From positions 27,852 through 91,851 of the forward strand of contig DATLJB010000099.1 of assembly GCA_035539075.1 (NCBI GenBank): a stretch of 64,000 nucleotides of DNA, written 5' to 3'. Positions 24,828 through 33,336 of the stretch are shown here, one piece after another. Numbering within the stretch: the stretch's first letter is position 1; every line of letters begins with the position of its first letter. The stretch is from Dongia_B sp035539075 (GTDB taxonomy: Bacteria; Pseudomonadota; Alphaproteobacteria; Dongiales; Dongiaceae). The notes beneath the pieces were generated by a model. The model searched no databases. It saw only the letters and a program-made list of their open reading frames with translations, and was not told where the DNA came from. A program made the position numbers and the translations under genes.

Positions 24828-25357
24828 TTCACTCTCCGTAACTCGGGCCGCGTATCCGGCCGGTCGCCGCCATCCATCATCTGCCGTAATTTCTCGCGTC
24901 CGCGGCTGAGGCGCGACATCACCGTGCCGATGGGAATATCGAGCACGGCCGCGACCTCCGCATAGCCGAGCCCCTCCACCGCCACCAGCAGCAGCACCTG
25001 GCGCTGGTCGTCGGCCAGGGTTTCGAAACTGCGCATCAGGTCGCGCCAGCGCAGCGCATCCTCCTGGGTCGCGGGCGTGCCCGGCTGCAATCCGTCATCC
25101 GCCTCCAGCGAGATGTCGAAGCGGCGCACATGGTTCTTGCGCAGGCGGCTGACGAAAATATTGTGCATGATGGTGAAGAGCCAGGACTTCATGTTGACGA
25201 CATCGCTCCGCACCCGCAGCCGGTCGACCGCGCGCAGCAGGGATTCCTGCACCAGGTCGTCGGCATCGCGGCCGTCCCGCGACAGGACATAGGCATAGCG
25301 CCGCAAGGCCGGGATGTGATCGGCCAGCAGATCCAGCATCGTCGGTTCCCGCGTCAT
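24824..25357 (-). CDS. ECF-type RNA polymerase sigma factor
   Basis: The protein has 177 residues. Region 2 is DLLADHIPALRRYAYVLSRD followed by DADDLVQESLLRAVDRLRV and KSWLFTIMHNIFVSRLRK. Region 4 is FETLADDQRQVLLLVAVEGL followed by GYAEVAAVLDIPIGTVMSRL. The length is standard. Its gene is the third of four on the minus strand: it overlaps DUF305 upstream and the anti-sigma gene downstream, each by 4 bases (ATGA type), so all three are translationally coupled. A start at MLDLLADH six codons in is possible. Confidence 0.93.
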   Translation of the reverse strand: MTREPTMLDLLADHIPALRRYAYVLSRDGRDADDLVQESLLRAVDRLRVRSDVVNMKSWLFTIMHNIFVSRLRKNHVRRFDISLEADDGLQPGTPATQEDALRWRDLMRSFETLADDQRQVLLLVAVEGLGYAEVAAVLDIPIGTVMSRLSRGREKLRQMMDGGDRPDTRPELRRVK

Positions 25358-26109
25358 GGCACCGCCGTGCCCTGGTTGCCTGCGCCCTGGTCGCCGGTGC
25401 GCTGGTCGCCCGTGCCCTGGCCACCCGTGTCCTGGCTACCGGGGCCGGGGGCCGCCGGCGGCATATCCATCTTCATCCCGTCCATCGCATGGGTTCCCGT
25501 CATCTGCATCGCCGCGCCACCGGTCATACCCGGCGTCGACTGCTGGCCGGCGTCGATATCTTGCAGCACCAGCTGCATGACTGCAATTTCCTGCTGCTGG
25601 GTGACAATGATCTCCTCGGCAAGGCGGCGCAGGCGCGGGTCCTTGCCATAGGCCATCTCCAGCTGCGCCATGTCGATGGCGCCCTGGTGATGCGGGATCA
25701 TCATGCGGGCGAAGTCGCGATCGGCATTGCCGGTATAAGGCAGATCCATCGCCATATGCATGTCCATCATCGCCTTGCTCATGGCGGTGTTGAAGGCATC
25801 GCCGGCCGGTGTCGCGGTGGCGGGTGCTGCCACGGCCTTCAGGGCTTCGGCATGGGCCGTCATCGCCGATTCCCGCCACAGCAGGAAGCCGCCGGCCAGG
25901 CCGAAGAGGGCGAGGCCGGCAGCCAGGGCCGAGCGCAGGACCCGGCGTGACGACGGCGGCGTCGCAGCGATCTGCGCCGCTTCGGCCTCTACCGGCCCGA
26001 TGCCGAAGGCGGCGAAGATCGGGTCGTCGGGATGTGGTCGCTCGACGTGGCCCGGCCGTTCATGCGCGCCATGCCGGTCTTCCATCCTGTCAGCGTTCTT
26101 CATCGCCAC
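25354..26109 (-). CDS. DUF305 protein, Met/His-rich, membrane-anchored
   Basis: The protein has 251 residues. After a cytosolic N-terminus there is one membrane helix (ALAAGLALFGLAGGFLLW, about residue 60-80). The DUF305 core follows: MDMHMAMDLPYTGNADRDFA, then MIPHHQGAIDMAQLEMAYGK. The paired histidines and many methionines (also MTGTHAMDGMKMDMPP) suggest copper or silver binding; related four-helix DUF305 proteins include CopM. The C-terminus is a repeat tail (GQGTGDQRTGDQGAGNQGT) encoded by imperfect 18-bp units at about 25370-25440. The fusion of this protein into an ECF operon suggests metal or redox sensing, which is inference. Confidence 0.85.
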   Translation of the reverse strand: MAMKNADRMEDRHGAHERPGHVERPHPDDPIFAAFGIGPVEAEAAQIAATPPSSRRVLRSALAAGLALFGLAGGFLLWRESAMTAHAEALKAVAAPATATPAGDAFNTAMSKAMMDMHMAMDLPYTGNADRDFARMMIPHHQGAIDMAQLEMAYGKDPRLRRLAEEIIVTQQQEIAVMQLVLQDIDAGQQSTPGMTGGAAMQMTGTHAMDGMKMDMPPAAPGPGSQDTGGQGTGDQRTGDQGAGNQGTAVP

Positions 26110-26162
26110 GTTCCTTTCGCAACCTGAGAGGGCGCAGCGGGCAGCCGCGCCCCCAATCTTCC

Positions 26163-27689
26163 TTAGGGCAGGGCCGCCTGGACCTGCACCGGCGCACCCG
26201 TCTTGTCACCCTCGATGGGCGCGATCACCAGATAGCGGCGCTGATCAGCCGCATCGGATTTGATCACCTGGCGGATCGGCCCGACCGCATTGACGATGGC
26301 GGCGCCCGCCGGATTGGCCTTGAACTGGGCCAAAGGCTCCAGCATGCCGCCGCCTTTGGGATCGCTCGCCAGAGCGAGCACATAGGTGCTGGCGGGCTTG
26401 AGGCCGGTCGCCGCCGCCTGCAGCACCTGGGTGATGCCCTGGCTGTAGAGCGTCACGCGGGTTGCCGACTTGCCGTCGCTGCCGTTGAGTGCGAGCTGCG
26501 CCGATTGGCCGGCGGTGCCGAGCGGCTGCAGATTGGCAACCGATGTGGCGGGATCGTCGACCGCATTCGGCGCGTAGATGATGGCCTGCGGCGCCTGGCC
26601 GATCGGCACGCTGGCGACGACCTTGTTGGTGGCCGTATCGATCGCCATCATCAGGTCGCTGTTCTCGTTGCCGACATAGACGCGGCTGCCGTCGCCCGAG
26701 GGCCAGACGCCATGCGGCATGTCGGCGACCGGCACCGTCGCCACCAGATGGAAGTCCTTGGTATCGAAGACCTTGACCTCGCGAAGCCCGCCGATGGTGA
26801 CATAGGCGAAGCTGCCCCGCGGCGTCGCGGCGATATTGACATGGTTGGTAATGGGGCCGGTGGCGATATCCGCCAGCATGTTGAAGGGCGGCCTGCCGTT
26901 GAAGACCTGGACTTTGCCGACATCCTTCAGGGTGAACCAGACCTGGTCTCCTTCCGGCGTCACGGCGATATTCGGGCAGAAGGGCGAATCCTGTTTCACC
27001 TCGCCGACCTTCTGCTTGCTGGCGACGTCGAAGATTGTCGTCACCGGTTCGAAGCTGGAGCAGACATAGCCGTATTTGCCGTCGGGCGAGAACATGGTCA
27101 TGCCGGGACCGTTCGGCAGCTTGATGCGGCCGGTCTCCGCGAAGCTCTTGCCATCCAGCACCGAAACGTAATCCTCGCCGCGCACCGTCACCCAGACTTC
27201 CTTGCCGTCCGGCGTATAGAAGGCCTCGTGCGGCGAGCGGCCGACATAGGTGGTCGCCAGTACCTTGTTGCTTTGCGTGTCGATGAAGGTGACGGAATTG
27301 GAACCGATCGACACCACCGCCAGGGTATGGCGGTCGGGCGAGATGCCCATGCCATGCACCAGCACCTGGCCGCGATAGAGCGGCGAGAAGTTCATCGGCT
27401 GCGGATCGCCGAGGCGGATCAGGCCGAGCAGCTTGTTGTCGGCCGGGTCGATCACTGAGACGGTGTTGGAAAACTGCTCGGCGGCATAGACGCGGTCGTG
27501 ATGGCTGACCGGCACGTTGGGCTCGACGACGCTGTTCGGCGCATAGCCGGGTGCTGCGTCATCGGCAAGGGCGGGCGCGATGGCCCCGGCCGCAAGCAGG
27601 CTCGCGCAAGCCACGCCCGCGAAGGCCACGCTCGAGAGCAGGGCGGCGAGCCGGCGGCGGGAGGTTTGCGGCGGAAGCGGGTGATGCAT
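26163..27689 (-). CDS. exported YVTN-type beta-propeller protein
   Basis: The protein has 508 residues with a signal peptide (basic TSRRRLAALLSS, then hydrophobic VAFAGVACASLLAAGAIAPA, cleavage near ALA-DD). At least seven YVTN-like blades are visible, for example NTVSVIDPADNKLLGLIRLG, NSVTFIDTQSNKVLATTYVG, EVKVFDTKDFHLVATVPVAD and DLMMAIDTATNKVVASVPIG. The last 130 residues form a separate domain. It is probably periplasmic and binds a partner or redox ligand. AAGGATC precedes the start. It is the first gene of the operon with DUF305 and the sigma pair (53-bp gap), so it may be both sensor accessory and target. The 549-aa frame opposite is a shadow. Confidence 0.88.
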   Translation of the reverse strand: MHHPLPPQTSRRRLAALLSSVAFAGVACASLLAAGAIAPALADDAAPGYAPNSVVEPNVPVSHHDRVYAAEQFSNTVSVIDPADNKLLGLIRLGDPQPMNFSPLYRGQVLVHGMGISPDRHTLAVVSIGSNSVTFIDTQSNKVLATTYVGRSPHEAFYTPDGKEVWVTVRGEDYVSVLDGKSFAETGRIKLPNGPGMTMFSPDGKYGYVCSSFEPVTTIFDVASKQKVGEVKQDSPFCPNIAVTPEGDQVWFTLKDVGKVQVFNGRPPFNMLADIATGPITNHVNIAATPRGSFAYVTIGGLREVKVFDTKDFHLVATVPVADMPHGVWPSGDGSRVYVGNENSDLMMAIDTATNKVVASVPIGQAPQAIIYAPNAVDDPATSVANLQPLGTAGQSAQLALNGSDGKSATRVTLYSQGITQVLQAAATGLKPASTYVLALASDPKGGGMLEPLAQFKANPAGAAIVNAVGPIRQVIKSDAADQRRYLVIAPIEGDKTGAPVQVQAALP

Positions 27690-27897
27690 GATCTGATCCT
27701 TCGTGATAAAGCGCGGCGGCGTTCCGCCGGTGATTGCTATTGATGCAGGCGGCGCGATAAGGCCGAGAGGCGGCGCGGTCTTTCGTCGGGAGTGCGGCCA
27801 TCAATGCCGACGCGCGATAACAGCACACCGGCATCGATGGTCCGCGCCGCAGGAAGCATTCCTCGCCGCGGGCTTCGGGGAACTCATGAAACCCGGC

Positions 27898-28383
27898 TCA
27901 GTAGCTCGCCTGCGGATTGATCTGCCAGATCTCGTCGACCAGCTTGTTGTTGCGCCACACCGTCACGTAATGGACCTTCAGCGGCTTGGCGCCGGTCAGA
28001 ACCATATCGGCGGCGACCGTGCTGCCCTGGGGATTGCCGGCCTCGCTGAGATTGACGATCCGGGTTTGCAGCTTGTGCTGTCCGTCGATCCCCTGGGCCT
28101 TGGCGAATTTGCTCCAGACCGTGTTGATGGCGCCTGCATCGCCGTAGATCCCGTCGAGCGGCCCGCCGACCCATTGCAAGGTTGCCTGGGGAGCATAGGC
28201 GGCGGCGAGGCCGGCGACGTCGCCGGCGCCGATGGCGGCGATGCGCTGGGTCATCATATCCGTGGCGGGGCTGGCGGCGGCAATGCCGGCCAGATTGGTG
28301 CTGGCCCAGGCCCCCAGGAAGCCCGCGACAAGCAGGGCCAAGCGTCTGGTAGGGCGGGCCTTTTTGAGATCGGCTGAAGTCAT
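27898..28383 (-). CDS. exported NTF2-like (SnoaL-type) protein
   Basis: The protein has 161 residues with an N-terminal signal (RRLALLVAGFLGAWASTNLA, cleavage near AAA-SPA). The mature domain (MMTQRIAAIGAGDVAGLAAA, YAPQATLQWVGGPLDGIYGD, VHYVTVWRNNKLVDEIWQIN) is the cone-shaped NTF2-like fold with a nuclear transport factor 2 family pattern. Function cannot be assigned: such proteins are either small enzymes or binding proteins. It is divergent from the nitrilase gene at 28606, with a 222-bp shared promoter region. Confidence 0.8.
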   Translation of the reverse strand: MTSADLKKARPTRRLALLVAGFLGAWASTNLAGIAAASPATDMMTQRIAAIGAGDVAGLAAAYAPQATLQWVGGPLDGIYGDAGAINTVWSKFAKAQGIDGQHKLQTRIVNLSEAGNPQGSTVAADMVLTGAKPLKVHYVTVWRNNKLVDEIWQINPQASY

Positions 28384-28605
28384 GGATAAGTCCCTCGTTC
28401 GTTATCCGGTGCAATTTGTCCAACAGGTTGTCCGACATAGGCATCGACGCCGCCGTGCGGCGGTTATTCCACCGGCCGGAAAAATTTGGCGACTGGCAAA
28501 TCAGCGACCGGCGCCGCGATTTCATTGGGAGGCCGAATCGTGGAATCCTGGAACCGGCGGCCGGCAGCGAGGTGCGCGGGCCGATGACAGCGATGCGATG
28601 GAAAG

Positions 28606-29457
28606 ATGACGGCCGGAAAACTGAAGATCGCCACGGCGCAGAGCGAGATCTCGGCCGATATCGGCGCCAATGGGCGCCTGATCCGCAGCCTGGCAAAGCA
28701 GGCGGCGCAGGCGGGCGCGCGGCTGGTGCATTTTCCGGAAGGTGCCCTCTCCGGCTATGTGAAGGCGCAGATCAAGGACTGGAAAGATGTCGATTGGGCG
28801 GGGTTGCGCGCGGAGCTGGAAGAAACCGCGGCACTGGCCGGCCGGCTGGGCATCTGGATGGTGCTTGGCGCCAATCACCCGCTGACGCCACCCAACCGGC
28901 CGCATAACAGTCTCTACGTCATCTCTGATCAAGGAAGGCTCGCCGCGCGCTATGACAAGCGGCGCTGCTCACATAGCGAGATCACGGATTGGTATACGCC
29001 CGGCAGCGAGGCGACGGTTTTTGCTGTCGATGATTTCCGCTTCGGCTGCGCGCTTTGCATCGAGATCCGCTTTGCCGATCTCTTTGCTGCCTATGAGCGC
29101 GCCGATGTCGATTGCATGCTGTTTTCGGCCTATGCCAGCGACCCGATGATGGGCGTCACCGCGCAGGCGCATGCGGCGATGAACCTCTATTGGCTCAGCC
29201 TCTCCACCCCGGCGCAATGCAGCCGCGGCGGGGAGGACGGCCTGCCGAGCGGATTGATCGCGCCGACCGGGCACTATGCCGCGGGCGGCATGCCGGGCCG
29301 CTCGATGCTGGTCGTGCATGAGATGGACAAGAACGCGCCGGACCTCGATCTCTGGCTCAACCGGGCGCGGCCCTGGCGCAGAGCCGCCCGTGAGGGCGGT
29401 ATCTATGAACCGCGTTACGTCAGCGATGCGCGCAGCAGCAACCGGCGAGCCTTTTAG
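28606..29457 (+). CDS. carbon-nitrogen hydrolase (nitrilase superfamily), paralogue 1
   Basis: The protein has 283 residues. The catalytic triad Glu-Lys-Cys is complete: E45 in HFPEGALSGY, K118 in ARYDKRRC, C151 in FGCALCIEIRFADLF. The family hydrolyses amides or nitriles through a cysteine thioester; the substrate is unknown. It resembles the protein at 41764 more than a standard nitrilase: both share RPHNSLYVI.D.QGRL..RYDKR. Two close relatives 13 kb apart suggest an old duplication. The start matches the family N-terminus (LKIATAQSEIS). Confidence 0.88.
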   Translation: MTAGKLKIATAQSEISADIGANGRLIRSLAKQAAQAGARLVHFPEGALSGYVKAQIKDWKDVDWAGLRAELEETAALAGRLGIWMVLGANHPLTPPNRPHNSLYVISDQGRLAARYDKRRCSHSEITDWYTPGSEATVFAVDDFRFGCALCIEIRFADLFAAYERADVDCMLFSAYASDPMMGVTAQAHAAMNLYWLSLSTPAQCSRGGEDGLPSGLIAPTGHYAAGGMPGRSMLVVHEMDKNAPDLDLWLNRARPWRRAAREGGIYEPRYVSDARSSNRRAF

Positions 29458-29489
29458 ATACCGATCGCGCCCCGAACATGGCCGGACGG

Positions 29490-29536
29490 CATACCGAGCG
29501 GGCATAGCCGAGCGGTAGTATAGCCGAGCGGTAGTC
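29490..29536. repeat. short tandem repeat, ATAGCCGAGCGGTAGT unit
   Basis: About three imperfect 16-17 bp copies lie just after the nitrilase stop. It resembles a tRNA D-arm fragment by chance but has no tRNA fold. The rest of 29537-29779 is AT-richer and probably carries the promoter of the entericidin gene. Confidence 0.7.
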
Positions 29537-29779
29537 GTGCGTGCAGTCAGCCCGGGCGCCTTTATTTTGGCACCCGCCTTGTATCTTGAAAATTCGGGGC
29601 CATGTGTATGAAGACGCCAAAAATAATCAATCAATAATAACCTGGCTTCTCCTGGTCGTTCGACGCGTCCCCCCAGTATTTGCCTGATAGAGCATTCGAC
29701 TGTGACACCGATCTCGATTGCGCCCGATCCTGGGCGCGGCGGGTTCGGAAAGGCCATGACCTGGCCAAAGGAGCGCCCC

Positions 29780-29938
29780 ATGTATCGTTTCAGGGCATGC
29801 AATCTCACGAAAATGACGGCTGTCAGCTTTGCACTGCTTATGCTGCTGGCTGCCTGCAATACGACCGCCGGCGCCGGAAAGGATATCTCTGCCGCCGGCC
29901 ACGCCATCACCAAGAGCGCGGATGAGCATTCAAACTAG
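29780..29938 (+). CDS. entericidin A/B-family lipoprotein
   Basis: The protein has 52 residues. A lipoprotein signal (TAVSFALLMLLAAC) ends in the lipobox LLAAC. The mature part NTTAGAGKDISAAGHAITKS is the entericidin signature. Entericidins are tiny membrane lipoproteins, first described as a stationary-phase toxin/antidote pair; many alphaproteobacteria carry single copies of unknown role. AAAGGAG precedes the ATG at 29780; an internal ATG at 29816 is also possible. Confidence 0.9.
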   Translation: MYRFRACNLTKMTAVSFALLMLLAACNTTAGAGKDISAAGHAITKSADEHSN

Positions 29939-30065
29939 CGCCTTCATCCTTGCAGGCCTTCATATCAGCCGAGCCGAGCGGGCTCGCAGGGCGGCGTTTC
30001 AAACGGCACGGCATGATCACTGACGCACGGCCCGGTGAGACGCTCGCTTGGGAAAGGTGATCTCA

Positions 30066-30152
30066 ATGAAATACTTCACGCCGCCGATCGTCATTCCGAC
30101 CGCGATTTTTGTCGTCGTCGTGGTCTTGGCATTCCTGCGCTTCCATGCATAG
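30066..30152 (+). CDS. 28-residue single-helix membrane peptide
   Basis: ATG at 30066 follows AAAGGTGATCTCA, a good ribosome-binding site. The peptide starts MKYFTPPIVIPTAIF and continues as a run of valines and leucines, ending FLRFHA. It is essentially one transmembrane helix. No family is recognised. Position between entericidin and DUF1003 genes, on the same strand, and the clean Shine-Dalgarno sequence support it being expressed. Confidence 0.6.
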   Translation: MKYFTPPIVIPTAIFVVVVVLAFLRFHA

Positions 30153-30275
30153 GGACCGGACAAGATCGATCATGTCGAATGCGAAGCCTTTCCGCGGCGT
30201 GAAGATTTGCCGAAACCGGTATCTGCCCGCGTGGTCCTGAATGGCGGCGCTGTCGCTGCTTCCGAAGGAAAGCGA

Positions 30276-30860
30276 ATGATCATGAACGAGCAGGTGCGTC
30301 AGTTCGCCGAGCAGCTTCTGGCGACCGGTGTCGATCAGCTATCTGAGCGTGAACGACGGGTTGTCGCCTGGCTGGCAAAGCGAGCGCAGGTCAGCCGCGA
30401 CGTCAACCACGCCTTCGAGGAACATCGCACATTCGGCGACCGCTTGGCGGACCGGGTCGCCACGTTCGGCGGCTCCTGGACATTCATTTGCCTGTTCCTC
30501 GCGACGCTGGTGATCTGGGTCGTGCTCAACAGCATCGTTCTGGCGGGCGGATTCGGTGCCTTCGATCCCTATCCCTATATCTTTCTCAACTTGATCCTGT
30601 CGATGCTGGCGGCATTGCAAGCACCCATCATCATGATGTCGCAGAACCGGCAGGCGGCACGCGACCGTGTCGCCGCGGGTCTGGATTATGAGATCAATCT
30701 CAAGGCCGAGATCGAGATCATGGCACTGCACGACAAACTGGATGAGATGCGCTCAACGCATCTTGCAGACCTGTTGCGGACGCAACAGGAACAGTTCCAG
30801 CTTCTCTCGCGCCTGGCATCGGCGGGCAATGGCGCGAACCTGCGAGCGCCCGCGGAATAG
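30276..30860 (+). CDS. DUF1003 membrane protein
   Basis: The protein has 194 residues. The family signature is clear: DRVATFGGSWTFICLFLATL, then FDPYPYIFLNLILSMLAALQ, APIIMMSQNRQAARDR and DYEINLKAEIEI. Two membrane helices lie at about 60-85 and 105-125; the C-terminal helical part is cytosolic. Function is not established. Two adjacent ATGs (30276 and 30282) follow GAAGGAAAGCG; the first was used. It lies within a run of short stress or envelope genes. Confidence 0.87.
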   Translation: MIMNEQVRQFAEQLLATGVDQLSERERRVVAWLAKRAQVSRDVNHAFEEHRTFGDRLADRVATFGGSWTFICLFLATLVIWVVLNSIVLAGGFGAFDPYPYIFLNLILSMLAALQAPIIMMSQNRQAARDRVAAGLDYEINLKAEIEIMALHDKLDEMRSTHLADLLRTQQEQFQLLSRLASAGNGANLRAPAE

Positions 30861-30963
30861 AAAGGCGCCGATCCGTGGCGCCAGTCCGTGGCCCGGTCCG
30901 TGGCCCCGGTCCTGCTCAGCTTGGCGTATTCGTTTCATTCATTAACATTTCGACGAGACATTC

Positions 30964-31239
30964 ATGAAGACCACGCATTCATACCCAACGAACAGATTCG
31001 CTTTTCAGGACCCGCCGCAAGTGGCGCCGGTCCGGGCAGCCCCGCCCAGTCCGGTACAGCCCAGTCCGGTGCAGCCCAGTCCGGTGCAGCCCAGTGCGGT
31101 CCAGCCCAACCCGGTCCAGAGCGGCGGGGCGCTGCCCGACAAGGGCGGGCCGGGTGACGCACCGGAAGCAATGCAGGCGCAACCAAGCGCGGATAAAGAG
31201 CCGGGGCGCCCGATCCTGCATCTCAATACGCGGCCCTGA
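30964..31239 (+). CDS. small proline/glutamine-rich hypothetical protein
   Basis: The frame encodes 91 residues starting MKTTHSYPTNRFAFQDPPQV. The middle is four or more SPVQP units encoded by a 15-bp tandem repeat (cagtccggtgcagcc) at about 31055-31115. The whole protein looks disordered. No strong ribosome-binding site is visible. Being in a run of plus-strand small genes and starting before the repeat supports it moderately. Confidence 0.45.
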   Translation: MKTTHSYPTNRFAFQDPPQVAPVRAAPPSPVQPSPVQPSPVQPSAVQPNPVQSGGALPDKGGPGDAPEAMQAQPSADKEPGRPILHLNTRP

Positions 31240-31272
31240 TCCCAATTCAACTTGACCCCAGAGGAGAACGTC

Positions 31273-31575
31273 ATGACCATACGCACAACGACCCGAAATG
31301 TGATCTTCCGCTACCCCTTTGTCCTCAGCGGGCTTGATGAGCGGCAACCTGCCGGCACGTATCAGATCGAGACCGACGACGAGCTGATGGAAGACGTTTC
31401 GTTCCTGGCCTATCGGCGGGTTTCGACGCAGATACATTTGCATGCCACAAGCGACCGACCGGACATCCGGCAGACGATGACCGTCGATCCGAATGAGCTG
31501 GAACTGGCTTTGGCGCGCGACGGCGAAACGGAGGGTGCGGATTCACCGCTCGGCGAACGGCCGGCGATGTCGTGA
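31273..31575 (+). CDS. hypothetical protein, 100 residues
   Basis: The ATG at 31273 follows GAGGAGAACGTC. The product begins MTIRTTTRNVIFRYPFVLSG and continues LDERQPAGTYQIETDDELME, a pattern seen in conserved hypothetical proteins of alphaproteobacteria. It has a small beta-rich first half and an acidic helical tail. There is no signal or membrane segment. No function is known. Its neighbours are stress-related. Confidence 0.7.
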   Translation: MTIRTTTRNVIFRYPFVLSGLDERQPAGTYQIETDDELMEDVSFLAYRRVSTQIHLHATSDRPDIRQTMTVDPNELELALARDGETEGADSPLGERPAMS

Positions 31576-31816
31576 CGGCGTCATCGTGAGTTGAGGCGGA
31601 TTCCCGTTTTACGCGGAACCGCGAAGCGATTCCGTGTAAGATAAACGATCCGACTCCAAGGCCGAACGGGCTTGCGGCAATCTAACCCGCCACGCAGATC
31701 GATCCATGCATGGATCGGCATGAGCATGGCGGATGCGAAAGAGGCGGATATGAGGGCGGTCGATATCAGGGCTGCGATCACCGCGATATTCACCTGATCT
31801 TCGAGGGAGCCGCGTT

Positions 31817-32671
31817 ATGGATATCGGCAAGGTGCTCATCCCGCTCTATGACAGCCCGTTCGACAACCGCCTGTTCGATATGGCACAGCAGATCGTCAAG
31901 GGCGGTCACGCCTGCCTGCAGGTGGTCTATTTCCGGCCGGCGGTGTCCGCCATGCCGATTGTCGGGCTGGAGGACGCCGCCGCTGACGGTGTGAGCGAGC
32001 GGGATGAGGAAGTCGCGGCGGAGACGACGGAAGCGAATATCCGCGAGAATCTGGAATTCTGGGCGCGGCAACATGGCTATTCCATCACCGACGAACACGT
32101 GGTGGGAATCCCGTTCCAGCTTTCCTTCAAGGAGCTGGTCGATGATCCCACCGAGGCGCTGACGCTGCTCGGCCGCTTGAGCGACCTGATCATCTGCGTG
32201 AAGCCGCGCCGCGAGGCCGGATCATCGCAGCAGATTTTCGACACCGCCATTTCCGCCACCGGGCGGCTGACCCTGGTGGTTCCCCGAGACCCGCCGGCGG
32301 AAATCCTGCAGCATGTCCTGATCGCCTGGGACGGCAGCCTGCAGATCAGCCATGTCCTGGCCCAGGCGATCAGGTTCCTGCGCCTGGCCGGGCGTATCTC
32401 CATTTTCTGCTACCCGGACGCCCATTGCGATCCGACCAGCGTCTGGCAATTGATCCAATACCTGGCCTGCCATGGCATCACCGCGCGGCAAGTGGATGTC
32501 AGGCGCACCAAGCCCATCGGCGAAGCCCTGACCGAAACAGCCATCGCGGAAAATGTGAGCCTGATCGCCATGGGCGCCTACGGCCACAGCCGCACGCGCC
32601 AGTTCCTGCTGGGCGGGCTGACACGCCACATGCTGAAGAATACGACGCTGCCGCTGCTGATGACGCACTGA
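31817..32671 (+). CDS. tandem-domain universal stress protein
   Basis: The protein has 284 residues with two UspA-like halves. The second half has the nucleotide-binding pattern G-2x-G-9x-G (GAYGHSRTRQFLLGGLTRHM). The first half (MDIGKVLIPLYDSPFDNRLF) lacks the glycine motif and is likely structural. Tandem Usp proteins act in the cytosol in stress survival. The 241-bp upstream gap has no clear gene; a 25-codon frame at 31720 lacks a ribosome-binding site. Confidence 0.88.
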   Translation: MDIGKVLIPLYDSPFDNRLFDMAQQIVKGGHACLQVVYFRPAVSAMPIVGLEDAAADGVSERDEEVAAETTEANIRENLEFWARQHGYSITDEHVVGIPFQLSFKELVDDPTEALTLLGRLSDLIICVKPRREAGSSQQIFDTAISATGRLTLVVPRDPPAEILQHVLIAWDGSLQISHVLAQAIRFLRLAGRISIFCYPDAHCDPTSVWQLIQYLACHGITARQVDVRRTKPIGEALTETAIAENVSLIAMGAYGHSRTRQFLLGGLTRHMLKNTTLPLLMTH

Positions 32672-32693
32672 CGAAAACAGCCGGCCCGCCCGC

Positions 32694-33035
32694 TCAGCCG
32701 CAGGTGATGGCGGTGATGATGTTCTTGTCGTCGGTGGTGATATTGGCGCGTTCCGGCACGACGTCATCGGTCGCGGCGGTACCCGGCTTCAGCACCCGCA
32801 CGCGATGCGACGGCACCGCCGCTTCGAAGAACTGCATCAGGGTGACGTCGAGCGCCTCGCCGACATGAGCCTGCAGGGCGCTGACCCCACAGGTATCGGA
32901 ACCCGCCGGCATCGGCGGCGGCGTCTCGCCGGACTTGCCCGAACAGGCGGTAAGCAGGAGGGTGGCCAGGGCCAGGATTGCAAGAGTCGGGGTTGCAAAG
33001 GTCGGGGTTGAAAAAGCGGATAAGGAAACGCGCAT
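32694..33035 (-). CDS. I78-family peptidase-inhibitor-like lipoprotein
   Basis: The protein has 113 residues. A signal peptide with lipobox LLLTAC leads to a short linker and the I78 domain: CGVSALQAHVGEALDVTLMQ, then HRVRVLKPGTAATDDVVPER and NITTDDKNIITAITCG. The paired cysteines at both ends of the domain are typical. Related proteins inhibit serine proteases. It is probably an envelope lipoprotein. The signal region TPTFATPTLAILALATLLL is itself built of short repeated codon blocks. The start is at MRVSLSAF; the frame extends upstream without support. Confidence 0.82.
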   Translation of the reverse strand: MRVSLSAFSTPTFATPTLAILALATLLLTACSGKSGETPPPMPAGSDTCGVSALQAHVGEALDVTLMQFFEAAVPSHRVRVLKPGTAATDDVVPERANITTDDKNIITAITCG

Positions 33036-33336
33036 TACGGGCCTGGGGTCAATCGCCTGTTGGTCAATCGGATGGTGGCCCATCAAAACAAAAGCCTCGG
33101 CGGCGATCAAGGGGCGGCAACGTCGCGGCTGGGCGCGAAAAAGTGCTGCTTTGCGCCAAAGGGGAACCATTGTGCTGATTGCACGTTGGCCTTGGCGTGA
33201 TAGCCTGGACGCCAGAATTGACGCGGGACGGCGTCAACAAGCTGGCACGGAAGCAGGATCGCAGGCGACGGGCGGCACAGGACCGCAGGGCGATCGCGCC
33301 TCGGGCAGGGTGCCGGGATAGGGGTGAGGGGGAAGC

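Noticed and set aside
29490..29536. tRNA-like GCCGAGCGGTAG motif
   Set aside because: No acceptor stem, anticodon arm or TPsiC arm; it is a short tandem repeat.
31720..31797. 25-codon frame before the Usp gene (MSMADAKEADMRAVD...)
   Set aside because: No ribosome-binding site and no other support; composed of short repeated codon blocks.
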